DNA of 64,000 nucleotides from CAZRVH01 sp964624905 (lineage in GTDB: Bacteria > Patescibacteriota > Gracilibacteria > Peribacterales > Peribacteraceae). The notes beneath the pieces were generated by a model. The model did no database searches. It worked only from the letters and a program-made list of their open reading frames with translations, and was not told the DNA's origin. This document shows positions 8,241 through 16,006 of the stretch, one piece after another. The stretch covers positions 7,617-71,616 of the forward strand of contig CAZUYK010000006.1 of NCBI GenBank assembly GCA_964624905.1, read 5' to 3'. How positions within the stretch are numbered: position 1 is the first letter of the stretch; each line of letters begins with the position of its first letter. The translations under genes and the position numbers were made by a program.

Positions 8241-8347
8241 TAGGCTACCTTGGCGGCAACCCAGATCCACTCACCTACAGGGATGAGGGATTTGACGCCA
8301 GGATGGGATTGAATACCCCATTCGAAAGACCGTGCTGGGAGGGGTGA
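8237..8347 (+). other. Structured intergenic stretch with a coherent 36-codon frame
   Basis: A TTG-started frame overlaps the end of the UPF0314 gene and reads GYLGGNPDPLTYRDEGFD followed by ARMGLNTPFERPCWEG and a stop, which looks protein-like. The same DNA can fold: GATCC (8264-8268) with GGATT (8288-8292) around CTCA/TGAG, ATGGG with CCCAT (8303-8321), or alternatively GGATTT (8288-8293) with AAATCC (8347-8352). It could be a small RNA, a leader-type element or a remnant gene. No known RNA family fits. Confidence 0.35.
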
Positions 8348-8368
8348 AATCCGCTGATCAGCATGGGC

Positions 8369-8392
8369 CCCGATACGGAAACGTATCGGGGA
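8369..8392. terminator. Perfect inverted repeat between convergent genes
   Basis: CCCCGATACG / CGTATCGGGG with a 4-nt loop, 10-bp perfect stem, located between the ends of the plus-strand UPF0314 gene and the minus-strand msrB. There is no T-run on either side, so it may act as a bidirectional transcript end or mRNA-stabilising hairpin rather than a classical terminator. Confidence 0.55.
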
Positions 8393-8395
8393 GCA

Positions 8396-8758
8396 TTACG
8401 ATGCGGGAATGAAGCGCATCGACAACGAATTCACGCAGTGACGCGTATCCTTCTTGGTGATGCGTTCGCCGCGGAACACATGGCCCAAGTGCGCGCCGCA
8501 ATTGTTGCATTGGATTTCCGTGCGCCGTCCGTCTTCATCGACGAGCTCCTTCACGGCCCCCGGAATCGCGTCGTCGAACGCGGGCCATCCGCAGTGCGCG
8601 TCGAACTTATCCGTCGACCGGTAGAGTTCCGCATTGCAGCGCTTGCAGATGTACGTACCCGCCTCGAAGAATTCGTCGTATTCGCCGGTGCCCGGGGCTT
8701 CGGTTCCTTTGTCCTCGATGATCCTTTTTTCCTCGTCGGTAAGTTGGTTGAATTCCAT
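8396..8758 (-). CDS. msrB: Peptide-methionine (R)-S-oxide reductase
   Basis: 120 aa, the usual length of a stand-alone MsrB. Zinc-binding pairs CKRC and CNNC are present, with CGWPAFDD between them, and the catalytic cysteine lies in RHCVNSLSMRF near the C-terminus. It reduces methionine-R-sulfoxide in proteins using thioredoxin, a partner function to the peroxiredoxin at the left edge. GACACT ends 6 nt before the ATG, suggesting a leaderless mRNA; a longer frame continues upstream but has no support. Divergent from the ATP-grasp gene, with under 80 nt between the starts. Confidence 0.95.
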   Translation of the reverse strand: MEFNQLTDEEKRIIEDKGTEAPGTGEYDEFFEAGTYICKRCNAELYRSTDKFDAHCGWPAFDDAIPGAVKELVDEDGRRTEIQCNNCGAHLGHVFRGERITKKDTRHCVNSLSMRFIPAS

Positions 8759-8836
8759 GCATCCAGTGTCGCATCGGCTGTCGTTTTGCGCAACAAATTG
8801 GAAGACGGACTGGCAAGCGGGGCGTATCATCGACCT

Positions 8837-9739
8837 ATGAAAACGATCGCCGTGTTCTTCACCGCGCCGAACTACGATGACTATCCCTTTGATGATGATT
8901 ACTACGTTCAGGCCTACCACGAGCTCGCGCATCTTTTGCAAGAGAAGGGCGCGCGTTTTGTCATCGTTCGCGGGCAGGAAACGTATTTGGGCGATAATTC
9001 CTTCTCACACTTCTGGGAATTCGACGGAAGCACTTTCCAATACTCCGACGAACCGATTGCCGTAGATATCATTTATGACAAGGGATATTTCAAGCATGAC
9101 GATGCCGCAAGGCTCCTCAATGATCCCGTGATGAACGACATCTGCACCGATAAATTCAAAACATACGAACTGTTTCCACAAATCTGCCCGCGCACCGTCA
9201 TGGTGCACGGCGAGGAGGAAAAGAACGCCGCTCTTCGGCAATTCAAGGATATCGTCGTCGGCAAGCCGCTCGATAACGAAGGAGGCAAGGGAGTTGTGAT
9301 CGACACGCCGGACATCGTCCGCGACTCCATCAAGTCGTATCCGTACCTTCTCCAGGAATTCCTGGATACGTCGGCGGGCATTCCCGACATCATCGACGCG
9401 ATGCACGATCTTCGGATGGTGATCGTCAACGGAGAGATCGTCGTAAGCTACGTGCGTTCGCCCGCGGCCGGGAAAAAGGTATCCAACGTGGCGCAGGGAG
9501 GAAGCCAAACGGAGGTTCCTGTCCGTGAGATTCCGAATGAAGCCCGGGCACTGGCAAAAACCGTGGACGACGTCTTTGCTTCGTACCCGCGCCGGGTGTA
9601 TTCCGTCGACTGCGCACGTAATAAGGACGGAGTTTGGAAACTCATAGAGTTGAATTCAAAACCGGGGATCACCCGTGCATACGAGGGACCCGATCACGAG
9701 CGGTTCCTGGAACTGCTGGCGGACGCGCTTCTGTCCTAA
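8837..9739 (+). CDS. ATP-grasp family enzyme (RimK/glutathione-synthetase-like)
   Basis: 300 aa. The N-terminal third is an alpha/beta pre-ATP-grasp domain. The middle carries CTDKFKTYELF and VVGKPLDNEGGKGV (the glycine-rich ATP lid), and the C-terminus has KLIELNSKPGI, the Mg-binding ExN motif of ATP-grasp ligases. The family forms amide bonds between a carboxylate and an amine via acyl-phosphate; the substrate here is unknown. TATCAT ends 6 nt before the ATG at 8837, defining this start. Its 3' end overlaps by 4 nt the convergent gene for a repeat-bearing protein. Confidence 0.82.
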   Translation: MKTIAVFFTAPNYDDYPFDDDYYVQAYHELAHLLQEKGARFVIVRGQETYLGDNSFSHFWEFDGSTFQYSDEPIAVDIIYDKGYFKHDDAARLLNDPVMNDICTDKFKTYELFPQICPRTVMVHGEEEKNAALRQFKDIVVGKPLDNEGGKGVVIDTPDIVRDSIKSYPYLLQEFLDTSAGIPDIIDAMHDLRMVIVNGEIVVSYVRSPAAGKKVSNVAQGGSQTEVPVREIPNEARALAKTVDDVFASYPRRVYSVDCARNKDGVWKLIELNSKPGITRAYEGPDHERFLELLADALLS

Positions 9740-10065
9740 AGACTCAGCCACTCCGTGCCGAGCACCCCGGGAGCGTTCACGGGAATCTGGCGGCAGAAAC
9801 TCAGCGGATCGCGACCGAGTAGGCTGGGCAGGTACCATCCGTTGCTTTCGCAGTCCCACAGCGGAATCGGTTTCCTGGAGGACGACGAGCTGGAAGACGC
9901 ATACGGCTTGAAGCCTCCCTTGCCCGTGACATACGGTTTGTAGCCCGCGACGTACACGTAAGGCTTGTATCCCGGTTCGGTGACGAACGGTTTGTAGCCG
10001 GGAAAGTACATTCCTCCCCATCCGAGTGTCAGGCCGATGAGCGATGTGGCGAATGCGCGCTGCAT
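9736..10065 (-). CDS. GYKPYV-repeat secreted or membrane-anchored protein
   Basis: 109 aa. An N-terminal hydrophobic segment (about residues 3-20) is followed by four near-repeats: PGYKPFVTE, PGYKPYVYV, AGYKPYVTG and KGGFKPYA, then a run of seven serines and a C-terminal domain with two cysteines (WDCESNGWYLP, SFCRQIP). No family is recognised. The repeats resemble short adhesive or structural surface repeats. The gene is convergent with the ATP-grasp enzyme and divergent from groES. The start was chosen because the hydrophobic segment follows directly. Confidence 0.7.
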   Translation of the reverse strand: MQRAFATSLIGLTLGWGGMYFPGYKPFVTEPGYKPYVYVAGYKPYVTGKGGFKPYASSSSSSSRKPIPLWDCESNGWYLPSLLGRDPLSFCRQIPVNAPGVLGTEWLSL

Positions 10066-10125
10066 AAGGGAACAGATGTACCTTCGATCCCTCTCCGCCG
10101 CAACCATTTCCCGGCCTTTCGGATC

Positions 10126-10153
10126 TTGACTGCCCGAATTATCACTCTAGAAT
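10126..10153 (+). promoter_or_regulatory. Sigma-70-type promoter of groES-groEL
   Basis: TTGACT (10126-10131), a 16-nt spacer and TAGAAT (10148-10153), about 75 nt upstream of groES. No CIRCE inverted repeat is seen, so an HrcA-type control is not supported. Confidence 0.65.
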
Positions 10154-10227
10154 ATCGACTGACAAACATCGGGGTTATCTCCTCGTAAACCGATTTTTTA
10201 CCAGCATTTATCTTTTCCTCCACACTT

Positions 10228-10569
10228 ATGGCAGCTCTTCCGAAACTCGCCGTAGAAATCCAGCCCCTCGGTGACCGCGTCGTCATCCTCCCGCTCGAAG
10301 CGGAGCAGGTCACGGCGTCCGGCATCGTCATTCCCGATACCGCCAAAGGCGAGAAGCCCCAGCAGGGCGTCGTCATCGCCATGGGCAAGGGAGACATCCT
10401 GAACGACAAGGGAACCAAGGTAAGCAACCCGCATGATTTCCTGAAACTCGGCGACAAGGTCCTGTTCGGACGCTACGCCGGCGACGAAGTAAAATTGAAG
10501 GACAAGGACGGCAAAGACGTCGAAGTGAAAGTACTCCACCTCGATTCCATTTTGGGCATCGTGAAATAA
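10228..10569 (+). CDS. groES: Co-chaperonin GroES
   Basis: 113 aa, slightly longer than the usual 95-100. After a short N-terminal extension, IQPLGDRVVILPLEAEQVTASGIVIPDTAK and the mobile-loop region are typical, followed by GDKVLFGRYAGDEVKL. It caps the GroEL ring and assists ATP-driven protein folding in the cytoplasm. First gene of the groES-groEL operon, 46 nt before groEL, with a long leader from the promoter at 10126. Confidence 0.97.
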   Translation: MAALPKLAVEIQPLGDRVVILPLEAEQVTASGIVIPDTAKGEKPQQGVVIAMGKGDILNDKGTKVSNPHDFLKLGDKVLFGRYAGDEVKLKDKDGKDVEVKVLHLDSILGIVK

Positions 10570-10615
10570 GCGCAGAACTTACTTTTCTACCAACCTACTT
10601 CCTCCTCACTCAACT

Positions 10616-12256
10616 ATGGCAAAGCAACTCCTCTTCGGTGACCAGGCCCGCGCAAAGGTGCTCAGCGGCGTCACCAAACTCGCGGCAGCCGTCCGCGCCA
10701 CCATGGGCCCCAAGGGCCGCAACGTCGTGATGGAACGCAAGTTCGGCGTACCCGTCGTCACCAAGGACGGCGTGTCCGTCGCGAAGGAAATCGAACTCGA
10801 CGATCCTTTTGAGAACATGGGCGCGCAGCTGGTGAAGGAAGCGGCGACGAAGACCAATGACGCGGCCGGAGACGGAACGACGACCGCCACCGTCCTCGCG
10901 CACGCGATGATGGAAGAGGGCATGAAGCACCTGACATCCGGCAGCAACCCCATCCTCATCAAAAAAGGAATGGAGATGGCGGCCGAATCCGTCACGAAGT
11001 TCTTGGAAGTACTGAAGAAAGACGTTTCGAAGAAGGCGGAGTACGCGGCCGTCGCAACCATCTCTGCCCAGGACGCGGAGATCGGAGAGGCAATCGCCGA
11101 CGTCATCAACGAGATCGGCAGCGACGGAGTCGTGACCGTCGAAGCAGGACAGACGCTGGGGCTTGAAAAGGAAATCGTGGAAGGCATGCAGTTCGACAAC
11201 GGATACATCTCCGCTTACTTCGTCACGGATCCGTCCCGCATGGAAGCGGTCTTCGAGCGCGCATCCATCCTCATCACGGACCGCAAGATCACGTCCATCC
11301 AGGAAATCCTCCCGATCCTCGAGGGCCTCGCCCAGAAGGGAAAGAAGGAAATCGTGATCATCGCCGAGAGCGTGGAAGGCGAAGCTTTGCCGACCTTGGT
11401 GCTCAACAAGATCCGCGGCACGTTCAGCGCGCTTGCGGTAAAGGCTCCTGCCTTCGGCGAGCGCCGCAAGGAAATCCTGAAGGACATCGCCGCTCTCACG
11501 GGCGGACGCCTCATCTCCGAGGAAGTGGGCCTGAAGCTGGAGAACGCGACGGTGGATGACCTGGGTACGGCGCGCCGCGTCGTCGCCACGAAGGATGCCA
11601 CGCAGATCGTGGGAGGCGGCGGCAAGAAGAGCGACATCGAGATGCGCGTGAACGACATCAAGGCGCAGATCGAACAGACGAAGAGCGACTTCGATCGCGA
11701 GAAGCTCATGGAGCGCCTCGCAAAGCTGACCAAGGGCGTGGCCGTCCTGAAGGTGGGTGCCGCGACCGAAGTGGAACAGAAAGAGAAGCAGCACCGCGTG
11801 GAGGACGCCTTGTCCGCTACCCGCGCCGCCGCCGAGGAAGGCATCGTGCCGGGAGGGGGAACCGCCTACATCCGCGCCCTTTCAACTCTGGAAAAGCTGC
11901 ATGCGTCCACCAAGGACAGGGACGAGAAGATCGGCATCCAGATCGTCATGAACTCCCTCACCGCGCCGCTGCGCAACATCGCCATCAACGCGGGAGCCGA
12001 AGCGGGCGAGGTGGTGTCGAAGGTGAAGGAGAGCAAGGACGCGATGGGGTACAACGCGCTCACGGGCGAGTACACCGACCTCGTGAAAGCGATGGTCATC
12101 GATCCCAAGAAGGTCACGCGCTCCGCATTGGAGAACGCCGTGTCCGTCGCGGCGATGTTTCTCACGCTGGAAGTGGCCGTCACCGACATCCCGAAGAAAG
12201 AGGAACCCGCATCGGCCGCAGGTGGCGGCATGGGTGACATGGGAGGAATGTTCTAA
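10616..12256 (+). CDS. groEL: Chaperonin GroEL
   Basis: 546 aa, full length. VRATMGPKGRNVV, the ATP-binding AAGDGTTTATVLAHA and the C-terminal GGGMGDMGGMF tail are all present. It forms the double-ring folding machine with GroES. The stop codon is followed closely by a strong terminator. A minor point is a C-terminal KKEEPASAAG linker before the GGM tail. Confidence 0.99.
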   Translation: MAKQLLFGDQARAKVLSGVTKLAAAVRATMGPKGRNVVMERKFGVPVVTKDGVSVAKEIELDDPFENMGAQLVKEAATKTNDAAGDGTTTATVLAHAMMEEGMKHLTSGSNPILIKKGMEMAAESVTKFLEVLKKDVSKKAEYAAVATISAQDAEIGEAIADVINEIGSDGVVTVEAGQTLGLEKEIVEGMQFDNGYISAYFVTDPSRMEAVFERASILITDRKITSIQEILPILEGLAQKGKKEIVIIAESVEGEALPTLVLNKIRGTFSALAVKAPAFGERRKEILKDIAALTGGRLISEEVGLKLENATVDDLGTARRVVATKDATQIVGGGGKKSDIEMRVNDIKAQIEQTKSDFDREKLMERLAKLTKGVAVLKVGAATEVEQKEKQHRVEDALSATRAAAEEGIVPGGGTAYIRALSTLEKLHASTKDRDEKIGIQIVMNSLTAPLRNIAINAGAEAGEVVSKVKESKDAMGYNALTGEYTDLVKAMVIDPKKVTRSALENAVSVAAMFLTLEVAVTDIPKKEEPASAAGGGMGDMGGMF

Positions 12257-12262
12257 GCAATT

Positions 12263-12296
12263 AAAAAAGGCCTCGGAGAGATCCGGGGCCTTTTTT
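12263..12296 (+). terminator. Terminator of groES-groEL
   Basis: AAAAAAGGCC..GGCCTTTTTT inverted repeat with stem GGCCTCGG / TCCGGGGCC and six T. It could work in both directions. Confidence 0.92.
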
Positions 12297-12346
12297 CGTC
12301 AACTCCGAAGGAGCTGATCGAAGGGTTGCATGATCCTGGTTTACGG

Positions 12347-12814
12347 TCAGACGACGAACTTCATACTGCCCGAGCCGATGTGCGGGTACGGTCGCGTGCG
12401 TCCGCTTGCCGGCTTCGCATCAACATCGTTCGCATCGGTATCGACGTGCGTCTCGGCCTGCTGGCCGTCTTGCTCGGCGATCTGTTGCTGGAGCGCGACG
12501 ACCTCCGCCGTGCTGCGTTCGATGACGGCCGAAGCCGTCACCACGATGCAATCGTTCAGAACGTACGATGCGGGAAAGCCGCATTTCGTCCGCAGTTGGT
12601 CGACCACGATTTCGACCACGTGTGGGGCGACCACGTTCCGGGAGAACGGATACACGTTGCCGTGCCCGCTTCCCAGATAGGAATGGATGTCGTGGATGAC
12701 CTGGGCTGCGAGATCCATTTCCAGGATTCCCGCCTCATACTTTCTGCCGGGGTCGCCGTTGCGCAGACCATCGGCGGTAAAGACTGGCAACTGCTGGGTG
12801 TTAAGGGAAACCAC
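12347..12814 (-). CDS. Hypothetical protein, 155 aa
   Basis: GTG start with a textbook GGAGGT ribosome binding site 6 nt upstream, in contrast to the leaderless core genes. The first 110 residues look like a compact alpha/beta domain (EAGILEMDLAAQVIHDIHSY, VVEIVVDQLRTKCGFP). The last 45 are a polar tail rich in Gln, Asp and Thr. No family is recognised. Its 3' end faces groEL. Confidence 0.72.
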   Translation of the reverse strand: MVSLNTQQLPVFTADGLRNGDPGRKYEAGILEMDLAAQVIHDIHSYLGSGHGNVYPFSRNVVAPHVVEIVVDQLRTKCGFPASYVLNDCIVVTASAVIERSTAEVVALQQQIAEQDGQQAETHVDTDANDVDAKPASGRTRPYPHIGSGSMKFVV

Positions 12815-12909
12815 GTTCGTACCTCCATGAAAAGAGCGATCATGCTGCCTGTCCGGACCTTCCGGAAGACCGGGATATTTTGCGCCTCATTATGAAATCG
12901 TCAATATCG

Positions 12910-12943
12910 AAAAAACGCTCCACACTTTTGAGGATGTGGAGCG
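12910..12943 (-). terminator. Terminator of the minus-strand gene at 12968
   Basis: Read on the minus strand: CGCTCCACA / TGTGGAGCG, a 9-bp perfect stem, followed by TTTTTT. It lies 24 nt after the stop of the 112-aa gene and supports that gene being real. Confidence 0.88.
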
Positions 12944-12967
12944 TTGGAATCATGACGAGAAAACGAG

Positions 12968-13306
12968 TTACGCGGCCATTTCCGCAGTTCGTTGCTGTGC
13001 CGGGGTTTCGTCGGACACAGTGTCGAACGCAGGGATGGTGACCGTAATGATGTTTTCGTCGAGCGACGCGTCCGGCCAGACTTTCTTGATCATGCTCAGG
13101 GCACGTTGCAGGTCTTCCTCGTAGGCATGACCGCGGAAATCCGCGCTGATTACCGACGATCTCTTGCCGTCGATTTTCAGGAACGAACGCTGAAGCGTGA
13201 GGTTGAACCCGTCGATGATTCCGTTCACGATCGCATCGGCGATGGTGAGGGGCGATCGACGGGGGCATCGGTTGTTTTTCAAATCTTCCAAGGTCAGTAC
13301 GTACAT
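12968..13306 (-). CDS. Hypothetical protein, 112 aa
   Basis: Starts MYVLTLEDLKNN, with AAAGGA about 7 nt upstream. The centre contains DAIVNGIIDGFNLTLQRSFLKIDG and the C-terminus ends in Ala/Thr/Gln-rich sequence. Probably soluble; no family recognised. A strong terminator follows immediately. The upstream region (13307-13530) holds several promoter-like hexamers in both directions. Confidence 0.7.
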   Translation of the reverse strand: MYVLTLEDLKNNRCPRRSPLTIADAIVNGIIDGFNLTLQRSFLKIDGKRSSVISADFRGHAYEEDLQRALSMIKKVWPDASLDENIITVTIPAFDTVSDETPAQQRTAEMAA

Positions 13307-13530
13307 GGTCGAATCCTTTACATCATGATTCCTGTGATGCGAATGATCTGAAGGACATCCTTTCAGACCGCAACACTCTGTCGATTCACGGAAAAGAAGT
13401 CAAAGGAGATCGTATACAAGCCTTATACTTTGTTTTGTAGAAGCCCGTCCTGACCGTTGACATTTTTCAAGGAAAAAGTCTCAATAGATGGGTCGGTCAT
13501 TCCCCTCACAGCCATTCCGGAGGCATCGCC

Positions 13531-13788
13531 ATGGGTTGGATAGTCGCGGCGAACATCGCCCTGTTGCTCCTCAGTTTCGCCCTGCTACGCAAGCAGAAGC
13601 AGCATCTTTGGCGCATGTGCGTCATGCTGCTCGGAAACCTTCTGATTCTTCGCATCGTCGGGAACATCGATTTCCGCGAAGACGCGATGATCATCTTCTT
13701 GTTCGAAGTGATCTTTTTGGTTCTCGCCACGGCACTGTTGCTCACCATGAGATTCGCGCCGAATGCGATTCGCTGGCGTGAAATCTGA
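13531..13788 (+). CDS. Small membrane protein (85 aa)
   Basis: Hydrophobic segments at about residues 3-20, 30-45 and 50-75 separated by short basic stretches (LRKQKQHLWR, FRED) indicate three membrane passes. GGAGG lies 7 nt before the ATG, and a TTGACA hexamer near 13458 may be its -35 element. A strong terminator follows. No known family. The antisense frame through this region is not supported. Confidence 0.75.
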   Translation: MGWIVAANIALLLLSFALLRKQKQHLWRMCVMLLGNLLILRIVGNIDFREDAMIIFLFEVIFLVLATALLLTMRFAPNAIRWREI

Positions 13789-13812
13789 ATGCCGCTTCCG
13801 GTGACCGACGAT

Positions 13813-13845
13813 GAAGGGTAGCTCTCGGGCTGCCCTTCTTTTTTT
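13813..13845 (+). terminator. Rho-independent terminator
   Basis: GAAGGGTAGC / GGCTGCCCTTC stem followed by seven T, between the small membrane protein gene and tmk. Confidence 0.9.
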
Positions 13846-13871
13846 ATACCGAAATAAGCTATCGTAGATCC

Positions 13872-14486
13872 ATGCAGAAAGGAGTCTTCATCGTCCTGGA
13901 AGGACCCGACGGCAGCGGCACCACGAGCCAGAGCAAACTGCTCGCGGAACGTTTACAAAAGGAAGGGCACGACGTCCTGCTTACGGCGGAACCGACGACG
14001 GGACCGATAGGCGTCTTCATCCGCGACCAACTTTCGACATCGGGCAACAGCGTCACCGCAGGTGCGTTGCAGCTTCTGTTCACCGCGGACCGCGCGTGGC
14101 ACGTGGACACCGTCATCGAGCCTGCCTTGAAGGAAGGGAAAATCGTCGTGTGCGAACGCTACGGAATCTCCACGGTCATCTACGGCGACGCCACCGGTCT
14201 CGACGGGAAGTGGCTGGAGGCGGCGAACGACAAGTTTCTGAAACCGGACCTGCTGGTCGTTACGCTCCCGAAGTTCGAGATCGCCATCGAACGCATCAAC
14301 AAGCGCAAGGAGAAAGACATCATGGAAGAGAAAGTGGAACTCCAAAGGCGCATTCATGATCTGTACAGGAAGTATGCAGAAGATCATCCGGAATCCCCCC
14401 TCGTGGATACGTCCGGGACGCTGGAAGAATCCGCGGAGGCGATTTACGGAGCCGTAGCAGCCGCGATTGCCGCAAAGAGAGCGTGA
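13872..14486 (+). CDS. tmk: Thymidylate kinase-like protein with altered P-loop
   Basis: 204 aa, usual Tmk length. VFIVLEGPDGSGTTSQ occupies the P-loop position, but the invariant Walker lysine (GxGKT) is replaced by Thr (GSGTT). Other features fit Tmk: the CERYGISTVIYGDA segment in place of DRY..S..AYQ, a LID region rich in Arg/Lys (RINKRKEKD) and a VDTSGTLEE C-terminus. The reaction would be dTMP to dTDP. TATCGT ends 6 nt before the ATG (leaderless). folD follows 30 nt downstream with its own -10 element. Confidence 0.88.
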   Translation: MQKGVFIVLEGPDGSGTTSQSKLLAERLQKEGHDVLLTAEPTTGPIGVFIRDQLSTSGNSVTAGALQLLFTADRAWHVDTVIEPALKEGKIVVCERYGISTVIYGDATGLDGKWLEAANDKFLKPDLLVVTLPKFEIAIERINKRKEKDIMEEKVELQRRIHDLYRKYAEDHPESPLVDTSGTLEESAEAIYGAVAAAIAAKRA

Positions 14487-14516
14487 AATGCAGGAAAAAG
14501 GCTGTACAATGGATTC

Positions 14517-15368
14517 ATGTCAGCACGCATTTTGAGTGGTAAAGAACCGGCAAACGAGATCCTTTCTTCCCTGAAAGACGATATCAAGAAACTCGACCCC
14601 AAGCTGGTGGTCGTGCAGGTTGGTCGTGATCCTGCGTCCGACAGTTACATCCGCAAGAAACTGGAAAGCTGCGCCACGGTGGGCATGAGAAGCGAACACC
14701 ATCGGTTCGACGACAACGTCACGTTCGAGGAGCTGATGCAGGAAATCAAATCGCTCAATGCGGATGCGGACGTGACGGGTTTCATCATCCAGCTTCCGCT
14801 GCCGAAGCACCTGGAAGCGAAGCAGCCGCAACTCTTCCGTGCCATCGATCCCTACAAGGACGTGGACGGGTTCACCGCGTACAACCTGGGAAAGGCGCTC
14901 ATTTCGACGGAGTTCGAACACCTCCCGCCGGCCACGCCCGCCGGAGTGATCGAAATGCTGAAATTCTACGGCATCGACGTCGAATCCAAGCATGTGGTCG
15001 TCATCGGACAGAGCAACATCGTGGGTAAGCCGGTATCGGTGATGCTGATGAACCGCGGCGCGACAGTCACGATGTGCCACGAGGCCACGAAGGATCTACC
15101 GCACTTCACGCGTCAGGCGGATATCCTCATCAGCGCAGTCGGCAAAAACAGCATGATCGCCGCCGACATGGTGAAGGATGGCGCCGTGCTGATCGACATC
15201 GGCATGTCGCGCCATGCGGACGGGCACATGTCCGGCGACATGGACTACCCCAACCTGCTCGAAAAGGCATCCGCCATCACGCCGGTTCCGGGAGGTGTAG
15301 GTCCCATGACCGTCGCGTGCCTCATCAAAAACTGCGTCACCGCGAAGAAGCGGCAAATGGCCAGGTGA
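14517..15368 (+). CDS. folD: Bifunctional methylene-THF dehydrogenase / methenyl-THF cyclohydrolase
   Basis: 283 aa, full length. Substrate-site motifs SYIRKKLESC and GFIIQLPLPKH, then DVDGF, PATPAG (usually PCTPxG), the dinucleotide-binding VVVIGQSNIVGKPV and the C-terminal TPVPGGVGPMT are all present. It interconverts 5,10-methylene-, methenyl- and 10-formyl-THF in the cytoplasm, supplying one-carbon units for thymidylate and purine synthesis next to tmk. TACAAT ends exactly 6 nt before the ATG. It abuts the convergent gene ending at 15369. Confidence 0.97.
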   Translation: MSARILSGKEPANEILSSLKDDIKKLDPKLVVVQVGRDPASDSYIRKKLESCATVGMRSEHHRFDDNVTFEELMQEIKSLNADADVTGFIIQLPLPKHLEAKQPQLFRAIDPYKDVDGFTAYNLGKALISTEFEHLPPATPAGVIEMLKFYGIDVESKHVVVIGQSNIVGKPVSVMLMNRGATVTMCHEATKDLPHFTRQADILISAVGKNSMIAADMVKDGAVLIDIGMSRHADGHMSGDMDYPNLLEKASAITPVPGGVGPMTVACLIKNCVTAKKRQMAR

Positions 15369-15854
15369 TCACAACGGCATTTTATACTTTGATGCGTTTC
15401 GCATGCCGCGAAGCAGGTGCTTCAGTTTCTTGTAGCAATCGTCGCTGATCTTGCTTGATGTCATTTTCACGACATGCAGCTGGCGCAACAATTCGTCCAC
15501 GTCTTCCGGGTTGTCCTGGAGTTTCTGACGCGTTGCACGGGCCTCGCGTTCGATCATCCCCTGTTTGAGTTGGATGACCTGGTGCAAGGACACGCGCGTC
15601 TGCTTTTTTTCCACGGAAAGCAGGGCCAGCAAGTCGACTCCCGCATCCATATTCCTCATGTTCGCGCGCAAGTCGATTCCCAATTTTTGGGCCTCTCCAA
15701 TTGGTTCGTCTATCGTCGAAGTGACCATCGCAACCGGATGATCCGGGGTTGCCTGGGCACTAATGCTTATCGGCGAATCATTCACCTCCTCCTTTTGGGT
15801 AAGCGGAGGTTCATCGGAAATATCTAAAACTGCTGAACTGGAGGGGTTTTGCAT
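15369..15854 (-). CDS. Hypothetical protein, 161 aa
   Basis: No recognised family. The first 50 residues are disordered and polar. The rest is helical and highly charged, with HQVIQLKQGMIEREARATRQKL suggesting a short coiled coil and a basic C-terminus (KKLKHLLRGMRNASKYK). A cytoplasmic, possibly nucleic-acid- or ribosome-associated role is conceivable but unsupported. Its stop codon directly adjoins that of folD. Confidence 0.65.
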   Translation of the reverse strand: MQNPSSSAVLDISDEPPLTQKEEVNDSPISISAQATPDHPVAMVTSTIDEPIGEAQKLGIDLRANMRNMDAGVDLLALLSVEKKQTRVSLHQVIQLKQGMIEREARATRQKLQDNPEDVDELLRQLHVVKMTSSKISDDCYKKLKHLLRGMRNASKYKMPL

Positions 15855-15981
15855 AGAACAGACAAATGCTACGCCTCCCTAAAACGTTCGCAAGCGGCTT
15901 GTGTATGGGAAAAAGGGTGAATTTCTATTGTGTTCAGAAGCTTCCTTGGAATGGGTTATAGACCACTCCCCTCTTTTGGCT

Positions 15982-16004
15982 ATTGTATACATTATTTATA
16001 CAAT
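15982..16004. repeat. Inverted repeat ATTGTATA-N7-TATACAAT
   Basis: An 8-bp perfect inverted repeat with a 7-nt spacer in an AT-rich gap, just downstream of the prfA stop codon. It could be a transcript end, though T-runs are missing, or a protein-binding operator. Confidence 0.5.
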
Positions 16005-16006
16005 CT

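Noticed and set aside
8237..8392. Known riboswitch, SRP RNA, tmRNA or RNase P RNA
   Set aside because: The conserved cores of these RNAs are not found on either strand.
10126..10228. CIRCE heat-shock operator before groES
   Set aside because: No TTAGCACTC-N9-GAGTGCTAA-like inverted repeat is present in the leader.
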